NCBI RefSeq assembly: GCF_001422545.1
Contig: NZ_LMLE01000006.1
Location: 620,972-684,971, forward strand
Length of the DNA stretch: 64,000 nt
Source: Pedobacter sp. Leaf41
Lineage (GTDB): Bacteria; Bacteroidota; Bacteroidia; Sphingobacteriales; Sphingobacteriaceae
Direction: 5' to 3'
Below, piece after piece: positions 36,060-45,177 of this stretch. Position 1 is the stretch's first letter, and each line of letters starts with the position of its first letter. The position numbers and the translations under genes are program-made. Under the pieces are notes generated by a model. It saw only the letters and a program-made list of their open reading frames with translations. It did not search any database and was not told the DNA's origin.

Positions 36060-36551
36060 ATGAATACTGAAAAAGCAATATTAGCAGGAGGTTGTTTCTG
36101 GGGAGTAGAAGAATTGATCCGCCATCAACCAGGCGTAATTTCAACAGTAGTGGGTTATACTGGTGGCGACGTGCCGAATGCTACATACCGAAACCATGGC
36201 ACCCACGCCGAAGGAATTGAAATTGTATTTAATCCTGAAGAAATGTCCTATCGGAAATTATTGGAGTATTTTTTTCAAATTCATGATCCGACAACAAAAA
36301 ACCGTCAAGGGAATGATGTAGGTACATCTTATCGTTCGGCGATTTTTTATCTGAGTGAGGATCAAAAAAATACGGCGATTGAATTGATTCAGGAACTAGA
36401 AAATTCGGGCAAATGGCCTGGAAAGTTTGTTACAGAGGTTGTTCCTGCCGGAGATTTCTGGAATGCGGAAGAAGATCATCAGGATTACTTGCAAAAAATT
36501 CCTTATGGTTATACCTGCCACTTTGAAAGACCAGATTGGAAACTGGATTAA
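36060..36551 (+). CDS. msrA: Peptide-methionine (S)-S-oxide reductase MsrA
   Basis: 163 residues, a compact MsrA. Catalytic Cys12 in [11 protein letters not shown], followed by [22 protein letters not shown] and the [27 protein letters not shown] signature. It reduces methionine-S-sulfoxide in oxidised proteins. A Cys near the C-terminus (YGYTCHFE) could act as resolving cysteine. No signal peptide, so cytoplasmic. It follows the SDR by 21 bp. An antioxidant role matches the left part of the window but not a specific partner. Confidence 0.96.
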   Translation: MNTEKAILAGGCFWGVEELIRHQPGVISTVVGYTGGDVPNATYRNHGTHAEGIEIVFNPEEMSYRKLLEYFFQIHDPTTKNRQGNDVGTSYRSAIFYLSEDQKNTAIELIQELENSGKWPGKFVTEVVPAGDFWNAEEDHQDYLQKIPYGYTCHFERPDWKLD

Positions 36552-36579
36552 CAAGCAGCGGGCGTATCAAAAACATCAA

Positions 36580-36649
36580 TGTCATCCTGACCTTCTAGAA
36601 GGACTTATTAAAATTTCCTGAAGCAATGTTTAAATGAGCTCAAATGACA
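36580..36649. repeat. Decayed dispersed repeat with inverted ends (MITE/REP-like)
   Basis: About 70 bp bounded by TGTCAT (36580-36585) and ATGACA (36644-36649), extended imperfectly outwards. It contains TGTCATCCTGA, a CCTTCTAGAAGG palindrome, and GAAGGAC and TGAGCTCAAATGACA phrases that look like a degraded copy of an inverted element I recall as common in Pedobacter and relatives (TGTCATCCTGAGC...GCTCA..ATGACA). Recognition is from memory and only one copy is here. Confidence 0.45.
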
Positions 36650-36675
36650 ATATTAGAAAAAAATTATTTTAATCA

Positions 36676-36706
36676 ACAAAGCCTTTCGGGTTCCGAAAGG
36701 CTTTGT
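36676..36706. terminator. Bidirectional hairpin between msrA and the RND operon
   Basis: Fourteen-bp stem ACAAAGCCTTTCGG (36676-36689) with CCGAAAGGCTTTGT (36693-36706) and a 3-nt loop, between converging genes. Flanking T tracts are weak. Confidence 0.7.
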
Positions 36707-36710
36707 GCTT

Positions 36711-39700
36711 CTATGCCTGTGCAGGATTAATCTTTTCAACTTTCTTCTTGTACGACCAGTAAAATACAATCGGATAAACAAAAAGGTTGAAAAGCGTATT
36801 GGTAATTAAGCCTCCAATTACAACAATGGCCAAGGGTTTCGATGCTTCAGATCCAATTCCGGTAGATAAAGCAGCGGGCATTAATCCAATCGCCGCCATT
36901 AAAGCGGTCATTAAAACTGGTCTGAATCTGCTTGCAATACCATCTCTCATGGCATCGGTAAATGTCCAGGTTTCGTGGTGTTTCAGTTCGGTAATATTGG
37001 TTTTGAAACGGGTAATCAGAATTACTCCATTTTGTACACAGATCCCAAACAAGGCAATAAAGCCGATACCTGCAGAAATGTTAAAGTTTACACCTGCAAA
37101 CAACAAAGCTAAAATTCCACCAATCATGGCAAATGGAACATTGTTTAATACCAGCAAAGCATCTCTGATATTTCCGAAAAGGACAAACAGAATGAAGAAG
37201 ATTAGCAACAAACTCACTGGAACGGCTTTCGATAATCGGGAAATGGCTCGTTGCTGATTTTCAAAATCTCCAGCCCATTCTAGTTTGTACTCTTTAGGAA
37301 GCTTTATTTGGGCATTTACCTTTTGTTGTGCTTCCGCAATTACGCTGCCCATGTCTCGGCCACGGATGGAAAATTTAATAGCGCCGTAACGTTTATGTTT
37401 ATCGCGGTAAATCATACTTGGTCCGGTGATTTTTCTGATGCTCGATATTTCACCAAGTTGTACATTTGAGCCCGATAAAGTCGGTATCCTTAGTTTGCTG
37501 ATCGAAGTTTCGTCATTCCTGAAATCTTCCGGATAACGAATAATAAGGTCAAACTTTCGCTCACCTTCATAAATTTGCGTGGCTGCTTTACCGCCAATTG
37601 CCATTTCGATAACCGCGTTCGCATCGGCAGTGCTCACCCCATAAAGCGCCATTTTCTTTTGGTCGAGGTTAATTTGTAATTCTGGCTGTCCAAGGTTGCG
37701 CAAAATTCCGAGATCTTCAATTCCCTCAACTGTTTTTAAAATCTTTTCAATTTTTTCTTCTTCCTGTTCGATGAATTCGAAGTTTTCACCAAACATTTTT
37801 ACCACAATAGATCCTTTGACGCCGGAAACGGCTTCTTCCACATTATCAGAAATGGGTTGCGAAAAATTAAGACTAACCCCTGGAAATATTTTGAGCTTTT
37901 CCTGCATCCGCTCGATTAGCTGCTCTTTGCTTTGTTTTCTTTTCCATTCTTTCCGTGGATAAATATCGACGTGAAATTCCATGTTGTAAAATCCCGTTGC
38001 ATCGGTACCATCGTTCGGTCGGCCAGTTTGCGACATGACCTGTTTAACCTCTTCAAAACTCAAAAAAATCTTTCTCATATCATTAGAAAGCTTTTTGGTT
38101 TCATCTAAAGAAATACTCAGCGGTCCTGTTGCCCGAACGTAAATAGAACCCTCATCCAAGCTCGGCAGAAATTCGGTTCCTAAAAACTTAAAGCTAAATG
38201 CGCCCAGCAGCAACACGATAATAGAGATGGAAAAAACCAGTTTTTTCTTACTGAAACAGGCATCGTAGAATCTTAAAGTGGCTTTAGTCATCCATTCCAA
38301 AAAAACATTGTGTTTTTCTTTTACATTTTTCTTCAATAATACACTCGCCATTGCGGGCACCAGTGTAAAAGTTAAAATAAGCGCACCTAAAAGCGCAAAA
38401 CTCAGTGTCCAGGCGAGTGGAGAAAACATTTTGCCCTCTACTTTTTCAAAAGTGAAAATCGGCAATAAACCGGTAATGATAATCAGTTTGGCAAAAAGGA
38501 TTCCCTTACCATTTTCCATACAGGCTTTTTTGATGAATCCGAGCTTGCTCATTTTATTAAACCGATCCATGCCCAGCTTCTTCGCCCGCATATCCAGGGT
38601 AACAAAAATTCCTTCGACCATTACAACTGCACCATCAATAATGATCCCGAAATCTATCGCCCCCATAGATAACAGATTTGCAGGCATTCCTTTCAGTTTA
38701 AGACAGATAAATGCAAATAGAAGCGCTAACGGAATGATGATTGATACGATCAGCGTGGTCCGCCAATCGGCCATAAAGAGGAAAACAATCAGAGTAACAA
38801 ATAGAATTCCTTCTAGCATGTTTCCCATCACTGTGTGTACAGAATAGTTAACCAGATCTTCACGGTCGTAGAAGGGCTTAATCTTCACATCATCGGGTAG
38901 GATGGAACCGTTAATCACATCGATCTTTTCTTTCAAACGGGCAATTACCTCACTCGGATTGCCACCTTTGCGCATCACCACAATGCCTTCAACCACATCC
39001 GGATCATAATCTCTACCTACCTGACCTAATCTCGGCAAAGCCGATTCTGCAACCTCGGCAATTGTTTTTACGTAAACCGGAGTTCCATTTACGTTATCCA
39101 CTACCACGTTTCTAATTTCATCTATATTGTTGAGTACGCCAATTCCACGCACCACGTAGGCCTGCCCGCTTTGAACAATAACATCGCCACCGACGTTGAT
39201 GTTGCTTTTTGAAACAGCTTCAAAAAGTTCGGTAGCGGTTACGCCATATTGAATTGATTTCTGAGGATCAACTGTGATTTGGTAGGTTTTTACCTCTCCA
39301 CCAAAACTAACTACATCAGCAATGCCCGATACGGATAGGAGCTCACGCTGGATCACCCAATCCTGCAATGTTTTCAACTCCCGAACCGATTTCTGATCAC
39401 TGCTTAAAGTGTAGCGAAAAATTTCTCCCGTAGGTCCGTATGGCGGTTGTACTTCAGGCTGAATTCCCTCTGGCAAATCGGCCTCATCCAGGTGGTTGTT
39501 TACCTGAACCCTCGCTTCGGCATAATCAACATCATCTTCAAAGCTCACTTTAACTATCGATAATCCAAATAATGATGATGAACGAATGCTGGTTCTTTTC
39601 TCGGTTGGATTCATGGCAATTTCCAACGGCCGACTTACGAATTTCTCTACCTCCTCCGCACTTCTGCCTGGCCACTGCGTAATAATAGTGATGTTGGTAT

Positions 39701-39839
39701 TGGTAACATCTGGAAACGCATCTATCGTGGTACTTTTGAAGCTGAAATAACCGGCAAGGACGAGGATGAATGTGGCGAAAAATATAAAATATTTATTTTT
39801 CAGCGCAAAGCCGATGATACTTTTAATGAATTTGTTCAT
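36711..39839 (-). CDS. HME-type RND efflux transporter (CzcA/CusA family)
   Basis: 1042 residues, full-length with 12 membrane helices. In the fourth helix the motif DFGIIIDGAVVMVEG has the Asp, Asp and Glu charges typical of the HME groups that export divalent cations (Co, Zn, Cd); the copper group has a different pattern without these charges. Large periplasmic loops and RND repeats are intact (DAFPDVTNTNITIITQWPGR, PSLDEGSIYVRATGP). It should act with the adaptor and outer-membrane channel encoded upstream on the same strand. Metal identity is inferred from the motif only. Confidence 0.9.
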   Translation of the reverse strand: MNKFIKSIIGFALKNKYFIFFATFILVLAGYFSFKSTTIDAFPDVTNTNITIITQWPGRSAEEVEKFVSRPLEIAMNPTEKRTSIRSSSLFGLSIVKVSFEDDVDYAEARVQVNNHLDEADLPEGIQPEVQPPYGPTGEIFRYTLSSDQKSVRELKTLQDWVIQRELLSVSGIADVVSFGGEVKTYQITVDPQKSIQYGVTATELFEAVSKSNINVGGDVIVQSGQAYVVRGIGVLNNIDEIRNVVVDNVNGTPVYVKTIAEVAESALPRLGQVGRDYDPDVVEGIVVMRKGGNPSEVIARLKEKIDVINGSILPDDVKIKPFYDREDLVNYSVHTVMGNMLEGILFVTLIVFLFMADWRTTLIVSIIIPLALLFAFICLKLKGMPANLLSMGAIDFGIIIDGAVVMVEGIFVTLDMRAKKLGMDRFNKMSKLGFIKKACMENGKGILFAKLIIITGLLPIFTFEKVEGKMFSPLAWTLSFALLGALILTFTLVPAMASVLLKKNVKEKHNVFLEWMTKATLRFYDACFSKKKLVFSISIIVLLLGAFSFKFLGTEFLPSLDEGSIYVRATGPLSISLDETKKLSNDMRKIFLSFEEVKQVMSQTGRPNDGTDATGFYNMEFHVDIYPRKEWKRKQSKEQLIERMQEKLKIFPGVSLNFSQPISDNVEEAVSGVKGSIVVKMFGENFEFIEQEEEKIEKILKTVEGIEDLGILRNLGQPELQINLDQKKMALYGVSTADANAVIEMAIGGKAATQIYEGERKFDLIIRYPEDFRNDETSISKLRIPTLSGSNVQLGEISSIRKITGPSMIYRDKHKRYGAIKFSIRGRDMGSVIAEAQQKVNAQIKLPKEYKLEWAGDFENQQRAISRLSKAVPVSLLLIFFILFVLFGNIRDALLVLNNVPFAMIGGILALLFAGVNFNISAGIGFIALFGICVQNGVILITRFKTNITELKHHETWTFTDAMRDGIASRFRPVLMTALMAAIGLMPAALSTGIGSEASKPLAIVVIGGLITNTLFNLFVYPIVFYWSYKKKVEKINPAQA

Positions 39840-39865
39840 GATTAAAGTTTGATGTTGGAGGGGTT

Positions 39866-40963
39866 TTACTGGGTTTTCAGGTTTTCAAATAAGAAAACTT
39901 GTTTCGAAGCAATGACGCGATCGCCAGCTTTCACACCTTTGCTGATAGAGATCTTGTCGGCAGTTTTGCGGCCGATTTCGATCTCCTGAATGCGGACTTT
40001 ATTATCGCCGCTTAATAGTAAAACATAATTTTTATTCTCATCAAAAATTACCGTCCTAGCGTTTACCACAGGTAAATTTACACCTGAACTAGCTGAAACC
40101 TTTACCGTACCGAGCATACCTGGCTTCAGTAAAAAATCAGGATTTGCAATGACAACCCTTGCGTTCATAACCTTACTATCTTGGTCTATCAGGTTGTAAA
40201 TTTTGTCTATTTTTCCCTTAAAAGGTTTCTCCGGATAGGATAGGGTCGACAAATTCACTTCATCGCCAGCTTTCACTCTTGAGATATCCGATTCGTAAAT
40301 GTTAATCATTGCCCAAACATTAGAAAGATCGGCAACTGTAAATAAACTTTTGTCGTTATCGCCACGCAATTGCATATTATCGTTAACATTTTTTTCGATT
40401 ACGAAGCCATTCAATGGCGATTTTATGGCATATAAACCCGTGCTGCTTCCTCCATTTATTTTTAAAACAGAATTGGCCCTTTTCAACTCCGCTTTCTTAA
40501 TTTGATAATCGTTTTTAGCTTCTTCTAATTCTTTAGCCGATGATAAACCACTTTCATAAAGTTGTTCGGCTTGCTTAAAGATTCTATCTGCGGTTTTAAG
40601 TTCAGCTTTGCCGGCAATTACTTCTTTATCAAAGCCAGCCATTTCAGCACTGTTTACTGTTGCGAGGGTTTGTCCTGCCTTAACCTGATCACCTAAACGC
40701 ACATTTACTCGGTTTACAGATCCGCTGACCATGGGGAAGAGCTCTGATTTTCGATCTTCATTGGCTGTGATTTTAGCAGAAAATATAATGTCTGCTTTGC
40801 CATTTGCCTGCTGAACAGTGTCGATAGTAAGCCTGTTCAACAGCGAATCTGTAATGGCAAATTTTTCAGATGGAGGCACTGCTTTTTTATCGCTACAGCC
40901 AAAGCCGAAACTTACTGAAGTGAATAGAAAGGCCTTAATGATATTTTTGTGGATGGTTTGCAT
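39866..40963 (-). CDS. RND efflux periplasmic adaptor (CzcB-like) lipoprotein
   Basis: 365 residues. The N-terminal segment ends in a lipobox-like FGFGC, so it is probably lipid-anchored. The hairpin and barrel-sandwich (lipoyl) domains are visible: SVNRVNVRLGDQVKAGQTLA, a coiled-coil (DRIFKQAEQLYESGLSSAKEL) and IKSPLNGFVIEKNVND, followed by DLSNVWAMINIYESDISRVK. It links the inner-membrane RND pump (26 bp downstream) to the TolC-like channel (5 bp upstream). No Met/His-rich metal-binding N-terminus or DUF3347 domain is attached. Confidence 0.9.
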   Translation of the reverse strand: MQTIHKNIIKAFLFTSVSFGFGCSDKKAVPPSEKFAITDSLLNRLTIDTVQQANGKADIIFSAKITANEDRKSELFPMVSGSVNRVNVRLGDQVKAGQTLATVNSAEMAGFDKEVIAGKAELKTADRIFKQAEQLYESGLSSAKELEEAKNDYQIKKAELKRANSVLKINGGSSTGLYAIKSPLNGFVIEKNVNDNMQLRGDNDKSLFTVADLSNVWAMINIYESDISRVKAGDEVNLSTLSYPEKPFKGKIDKIYNLIDQDSKVMNARVVIANPDFLLKPGMLGTVKVSASSGVNLPVVNARTVIFDENKNYVLLLSGDNKVRIQEIEIGRKTADKISISKGVKAGDRVIASKQVFLFENLKTQ

Positions 40964-40968
40964 ATTAG

Positions 40969-42240
40969 TTATTTGAAAATGTTCGTACCAGTAACGTAGT
41001 TTAATTCCTCTCTCGAACTCATTCTTTCGAATTTCAGATTGTTTATTTGCAGGATATTTTCCTTGTAGGATTCATATAAGTCGAGGAATTCGATCAAACT
41101 GATGTTTCTTTCTTTGAAGTTTTTGATTAACCCAATGATCAGTTTATCAAATTCGCCATTGAAGGCAGGATCGATTTCTGAAGAAAGTTTTTCATTTCTC
41201 AAAGCAGTGTGATAGCTGTTAAAAACCTCGTTCGATAGTAAGATCTCCTGCTTTCTTATGTTCGAAGTAGCAGCATCAATTCCAACCTTTGCCTTTTTAA
41301 TTTCTCCCTGGTTTCTATTGAATAATGGAATAGGAATCTTTAGACCTAAACCCGTATATTTTTCAGGGTAATTGCCTTTTAAATCATAAGCCAGTGAGAT
41401 TTCAACATCAGGAATGGCCATTGCTTTTTGAAGCTTTAAATTGAGTTCGTTATATTCCAGATCAGTTTTGGCAAGTTTTAAATCTGCCCTGTGTGTTCTG
41501 GCAGAGTCGAGCAGATTGGAATAGGGGATTTGATTTAATGATATATCCTTTTCCATTTTTTCTGGAAGTTCTAAAACCAGGGAAACATTAGGTTCCAGGC
41601 CGCACAGTAACCGCAAGTCTTTGTAATGATCTTCTAAATCATTCAGCAGGTTTACCCTTTCTGATTTTAAACCAATAATTAATGATTTTATTCTGATTAC
41701 ATCTTTTAGTGCAATATTACCCGCTTTCAACTGCAAATCGTACGCCTTTAAAAGGCTTTCAGTCGATTTGATCTGGTCATCATAAACCTTTATTGTTTGG
41801 GCGGAGAAATAAGTCTTGTAAAAAGTATTGCGCAGCTCATACTTAAGTGTGCGTATCAAATCGAAATATTCCAGTTCCGCCAATTTTACGCCTGTTTGGG
41901 CAAGCTTAATGTTCTTGTTTCGCTTGCCGGCGAGTTTAATTAATTGAGAAATTGAAGCCGCATATTGGCCATATTCAAAGGATGTTTGCAGGAATTTCTT
42001 TGTTTCGTGGTTGTAAAAAAGATTTTCGTATTCTAGCTCTGGATTATCAAAAAGCTTTGCCGTAATTACTTCGGCTTTAGCTGCATCTATTTCATAACTA
42101 CGTAATAATAGGTCAAAATTATTTTTCAGAAAAAAAACCTCGGCTTGCTTTAGATTCAGCTTTAAAGAGTCAGTTTGTGCAAAGCTTACCTTGGTAGAAA
42201 TAGTAATTATAAAAAGTAGGAAAATACTTATTCTCATCAT
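40969..42240 (-). CDS. TolC-family outer-membrane efflux protein (CzcC-like)
   Basis: 423 residues. Signal peptide (ISIFLLFIITISTKVSFAQ) then two repeats of the outer-membrane efflux domain with alpha-helical barrels (LKLNLKQAEVFFLKNNFDL, QAGIKLAELEY-like helices, GLKIPIPLFNRNQGEIKKA). The GxxIPxxxxNRxxGxIxxA phrase is the family hallmark. First of the efflux genes in transcription order; the inverted repeat directly upstream overlaps its -7 box. A second ATG one codon later is possible. Confidence 0.9.
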   Translation of the reverse strand: MMRISIFLLFIITISTKVSFAQTDSLKLNLKQAEVFFLKNNFDLLLRSYEIDAAKAEVITAKLFDNPELEYENLFYNHETKKFLQTSFEYGQYAASISQLIKLAGKRNKNIKLAQTGVKLAELEYFDLIRTLKYELRNTFYKTYFSAQTIKVYDDQIKSTESLLKAYDLQLKAGNIALKDVIRIKSLIIGLKSERVNLLNDLEDHYKDLRLLCGLEPNVSLVLELPEKMEKDISLNQIPYSNLLDSARTHRADLKLAKTDLEYNELNLKLQKAMAIPDVEISLAYDLKGNYPEKYTGLGLKIPIPLFNRNQGEIKKAKVGIDAATSNIRKQEILLSNEVFNSYHTALRNEKLSSEIDPAFNGEFDKLIIGLIKNFKERNISLIEFLDLYESYKENILQINNLKFERMSSREELNYVTGTNIFK

Positions 42241-42241
42241 G

Positions 42242-42261
42242 CGGCAAAACTATCTTTGCCG
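42242..42261 (-). promoter_or_regulatory. Palindrome CGGCAAA-N6-TTTGCCG overlapping the efflux operon -7 box
   Basis: Perfect 7-bp inverted repeat (42242-42248 and 42255-42261). On the minus strand it contains TAGTTTTG (42252-42245), a TAnnTTTG -7 match ending 4 nt before the czcC-like start at 42240; on the plus strand it also contains TATCTTTG. It is a good candidate operator for the response regulator encoded upstream or another repressor. Confidence 0.5.
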
Positions 42262-42296
42262 AATTAAACATGAATTAAATCGAAATTAAAAGCGGA

Positions 42297-43646
42297 TTAA
42301 AATAAAGGCAGGGTAATAATAAAGGTGCTTTTTTGAGTGCTTGAGCTTGAAATCTCAATTTTTCCTTTAAATAGATTTATAATTTTTTGAGCCATATATA
42401 AGCCCATTCCTTCCCCGGTTTTCCCCAATTCTTTAGAGCGGGTGTAAAATGGTTTAAAAACTTCTTCTCGCTCCGACGCAGAAATTCCTTTTCCCTGATC
42501 ACTTATTTCGATAACTAAATTTTCAGCATTTGGTTGCAGTGCACAGGTTACCTTTTTGTTGTCGGAGAATTTAAAACCATTTGAAATAATGTTATCAAAC
42601 ACGATTTGTAACAATACAACATTTGCCAACACCTGGGGTTGGCTGCCTGCCAAATTGTTTATTATTTCAATCTCTAGATTTTTTTGCTGCTGCCATTCCT
42701 GCTGAATTTTTATCAACAGCTCATCTACCCGAACAGGAGAAAGCTGTGACTGAATCAATTCGACATCCATTTTTGCCAGGGCCAGTAATCCGGTAATAAT
42801 ATGGTCCATCTTTTCTGCGTCATCCAGCATGGATTGAATCGCTTTTTGATAGGAATCACTATCACGCTCTTTAGATAGCGCCAGTTCTGCTGCCATCATC
42901 ATCCTCGTAACGGGTGTGCGCAACTCATGCGAAGCATTCGCAACAAAAGTTTTCTGAAGGATAAAAGCCTGCTCCAACTCGTTCATCAATTGATTGAAGT
43001 TTTTTGCGATAAGACCGATTTCGTCTTCTGTGTTGCGCTCTTCAACTCTAAATTCCATGTTTTTCAAGCCAATTTGTTTCACTTCGGTCATAAACTTTTT
43101 TAATGGCTGCAGCATTTTTTCAGCAATCCATCTACTAAAAAGCAAAACGATAATGGAAATCATTACGAAAACAAAAACCATAATTTTCAAAAGCTTTACA
43201 AGCCTGTCATGAGAGCCCTGGTCGGTTGCTGAAGCCAGAATAACAAAATCGCCTTGGTTATCTTTGTAATAAATGCCAACAACCTGCCGCTCTCCATCTG
43301 TATATTTTAGGCGTTTGTTTTTTCTAACCTTTTCTATTGTAGCTTTTGTCCAATATTGTGCGGAATCGCCAATAAAGGTTGCCCTATTTTTATAGTCGTA
43401 AATACGGGTAACTTCACCATTTAACTTCTGCAGGTATTTATGCCGCACCTCATTTAAGGCATCTCTGCTAATTTCGTCGGCTTCCAGATACAATTTCGCC
43501 GTAACCATAGTTCTATCTGTAAGGCGTTCAAAAAAATCAGCCTGCAGAAATTTCATGAAAGTAAAATACACTACGCAAAGCACCGCGAAAAGCAAAGAAG
43601 TGCTGATCAAAGTAAAATACAACGCAATGCGATCTTTTATTTTCAT
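42297..43646 (-). CDS. Sensor histidine kinase of the metal-efflux locus (CusS/ArlS-like)
   Basis: 449 residues. Transmembrane segment at about 12-32, periplasmic loop with an ADIETLYK-like region to about 150, second segment at about 153-173, HAMP, HisKA with FVANASHELRTPVTRMMMAAELA (phospho-His), N box FDNIISNGFKFSDNKK, DQGKGIS and GEGMGLYMAQKI. Its start overlaps the regulator stop as TAATG, so the two are translationally coupled. The neighbouring efflux operon makes it a likely periplasmic metal sensor; no obvious Cys/His metal site stands out in the loop. Confidence 0.92.
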   Translation of the reverse strand: MKIKDRIALYFTLISTSLLFAVLCVVYFTFMKFLQADFFERLTDRTMVTAKLYLEADEISRDALNEVRHKYLQKLNGEVTRIYDYKNRATFIGDSAQYWTKATIEKVRKNKRLKYTDGERQVVGIYYKDNQGDFVILASATDQGSHDRLVKLLKIMVFVFVMISIIVLLFSRWIAEKMLQPLKKFMTEVKQIGLKNMEFRVEERNTEDEIGLIAKNFNQLMNELEQAFILQKTFVANASHELRTPVTRMMMAAELALSKERDSDSYQKAIQSMLDDAEKMDHIITGLLALAKMDVELIQSQLSPVRVDELLIKIQQEWQQQKNLEIEIINNLAGSQPQVLANVVLLQIVFDNIISNGFKFSDNKKVTCALQPNAENLVIEISDQGKGISASEREEVFKPFYTRSKELGKTGEGMGLYMAQKIINLFKGKIEISSSSTQKSTFIITLPLF

Positions 43647-44323
43647 TATTTAAAAATGTAGCCCATGTTTATTTTAGTGTGAATTAATTTTCTGTCGAAG
43701 TCTTTGTCTATTTTCTTTCGCAGAAAATTAACATAAACGTCTATTACGTTTGTCCCCGTATCGAAATTAATATCCCAGGCTATTTCAGCAATATACCGAC
43801 GGGATAATAAGCGGTTGGGATTTCGTAAAAACAACTCTAATAAAACAAATTCTTTGGCACTGAGGTCGATGATTTTCCCGGCCCTGCTTACCTCTTTGCT
43901 TAAGGTATCCATTATCAAATCCTCGAAAATAAGTTGATGATTTGGAACGTTTTCTAAAGAAGTTTGTCGTCTTAGAAGTGCAGAAACACGGGCCAGCAGT
44001 TCCTTCAAATGAAAAGGTTTGACCAAATAATCGTCAGCGCCAGCATCTAAACCAGTAACTTTATCATCAACGGTACCCATAGCGGTGAGCATTAGGATAG
44101 GAGTCTGGATGTTTTTCTCGCGAAGGCGTTTACAAACCTGGATGCCACTTAAACCCGGCATCATAATGTCGATAATTAGCAGGTTAAACTGTTCCTGACC
44201 GAAGTTTTCCGACGCATCAATTCCATTGGAAACAACAGTTATCTGATAGCCGTTTTCTTCCAGGGCAGTTTGCAACAATGCTGCAATTTTTGGATCATCT
44301 TCAGCTATTCCTATTTTAAGCAT
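43646..44323 (-). CDS. OmpR-family response regulator
   Basis: 225 residues. REC domain with the EDDPK acidic pair, Asp in LLIIDIMMPGLSG and Lys in DDYLVKPFHLKELL, followed by a winged-helix trans_reg_C domain (IDLSAKEFVLLELFLRNPN, RRYIAEIAWDINFDTGTNVIDVYVNFLR). It forms a coupled pair with the kinase through the TAATG overlap and precedes the RND efflux genes on the same strand, so it probably activates them through a site upstream of the OMF gene. A -7 box ends only 3 nt before its start. Confidence 0.95.
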   Translation of the reverse strand: MLKIGIAEDDPKIAALLQTALEENGYQITVVSNGIDASENFGQEQFNLLIIDIMMPGLSGIQVCKRLREKNIQTPILMLTAMGTVDDKVTGLDAGADDYLVKPFHLKELLARVSALLRRQTSLENVPNHQLIFEDLIMDTLSKEVSRAGKIIDLSAKEFVLLELFLRNPNRLLSRRYIAEIAWDINFDTGTNVIDVYVNFLRKKIDKDFDRKLIHTKINMGYIFK

Positions 44324-44326
44324 TTA

Positions 44327-44334
44327 CAAAAATA
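44327..44334 (-). promoter_or_regulatory. -7 box (TATTTTTG) three bases before the regulator start
   Basis: Minus-strand TAnnTTTG match ending 3 nt before the ATG at 44323, implying a leaderless or near-leaderless transcript. No clear -33 TTG is found. Confidence 0.4.
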
Positions 44335-44371
44335 GTGATATGATGTTAAATTGGGATTAAAGTGATGGTGG

Positions 44372-45073
44372 CTAAAGAGGTTTTAGGTTTGGAATCAGAT
44401 TTAAAAACGCCTGAAGGTTTGCCTGATATTTTTTCTTATCCAGTTTAAAATAATAGGCGCCTTTTTTAGAACCTGATTTGTCTTTTTCTTCCAACTTAAT
44501 CAGTAAGCCCGTTGAGCTGATCTTCCTGCTGAAGTTTCTGGTGTCAATCTTGGTATCATTTACCTCCTCAAATAAAATTTGTAACTGAGGAATGGTGAAT
44601 TTTTTAGGTAACATTTCGAACAAAATAGGGTGCAAGGCTGCTTTATAGCGTAATTTTTCTCTCGCATCTCCCACCATCCTGTCGTGGTCGAAAATGAGTT
44701 TAGGTCGCTCGCTAATCAAAAACCATTCCGCGTGGTAATCATCATTTAGTTGCGTTTTGTATTTATTGATATCAATCAATGCAAAATAACCAACGGAAAA
44801 CGTTCGCTCGATCGGGTCTCGGGCAGGCTCTCCGTAGATTTGCAATTGTTCCAGATAAATTCCTTCTAAGCCAGTATTCTTTTTTAAAACACGTTGAGCG
44901 GCTTCATCCGGACTTTCGTTACTGCCCACAAAGCCCCCAATTAAACTCCACTTATTGATTTCTGGTTCCAAGCCTCGCTTCACGAGTAAAATTTTCAAGT
45001 GTTCTCCGTCAAATCCAAACACAATGCAATCTACAGCGACTAAATAATGAGGTTGACTAGAATATTCTAACAT
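44372..45073 (-). CDS. NUDIX-fold transcriptional regulator (NrtR/AraR-like), catalytic Glu residues lost
   Basis: 233 residues. Residues about 10-140 form a Nudix fold; the box GGFVGSNESPDEAAQRVLKK aligns with the canonical motif but the REUxEE glutamates are replaced (Val62, Lys65, Asn66), so hydrolysis is unlikely. Residues about 150-225 form a winged helix (KFTIPQLQILFEEVNDTK, RNFSRKISSTGLLIKLEEK) as in NrtR and Bacteroides AraR sugar-responsive regulators. The gene is divergent from galT-galK (about 130 bp between the starts) and a palindrome overlaps the galT promoter, so it probably represses or activates galactose genes in response to a sugar ligand. Confidence 0.85.
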   Translation of the reverse strand: MLEYSSQPHYLVAVDCIVFGFDGEHLKILLVKRGLEPEINKWSLIGGFVGSNESPDEAAQRVLKKNTGLEGIYLEQLQIYGEPARDPIERTFSVGYFALIDINKYKTQLNDDYHAEWFLISERPKLIFDHDRMVGDAREKLRYKAALHPILFEMLPKKFTIPQLQILFEEVNDTKIDTRNFSRKISSTGLLIKLEEKDKSGSKKGAYYFKLDKKKYQANLQAFLNLIPNLKPL

Positions 45074-45140
45074 GTTTAGTAATTATCGGGTGATGATTTA
45101 AATTTCCACTAAAATATAAAATATTAACAAAATTATTAAT

Positions 45141-45177
45141 TGTCGTTTTGACATTTAATATATTATGAATAGCTTTG
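45141..45177 (+). promoter_or_regulatory. galTK promoter with overlapping TGTC-N5-GACA operator candidate
   Basis: TTTG at 45147-45150 and TAGCTTTG at 45170-45177 with a 19-nt spacer, an exact match to the Bacteroidetes consensus. TGTC (45141-45144), GTTTT, GACA (45150-45153) forms an inverted repeat over the -33 box. It lies in the gap shared with the divergent NUDIX regulator gene. Confidence 0.65.

Noticed and set aside
36787..38847. Plus-strand open frames of up to 189 codons inside the RND transporter gene
   Set aside because: Antisense shadows of CzcA-type coding sequence; low-complexity Ser/Lys/Ile composition.
39866..42240. Copper specificity for the efflux operon
   Set aside because: The TM4 motif has the Asp/Asp/Glu charges of divalent-cation HME pumps, not the copper-group pattern, and the adaptor lacks a DUF3347 or Met-rich domain.
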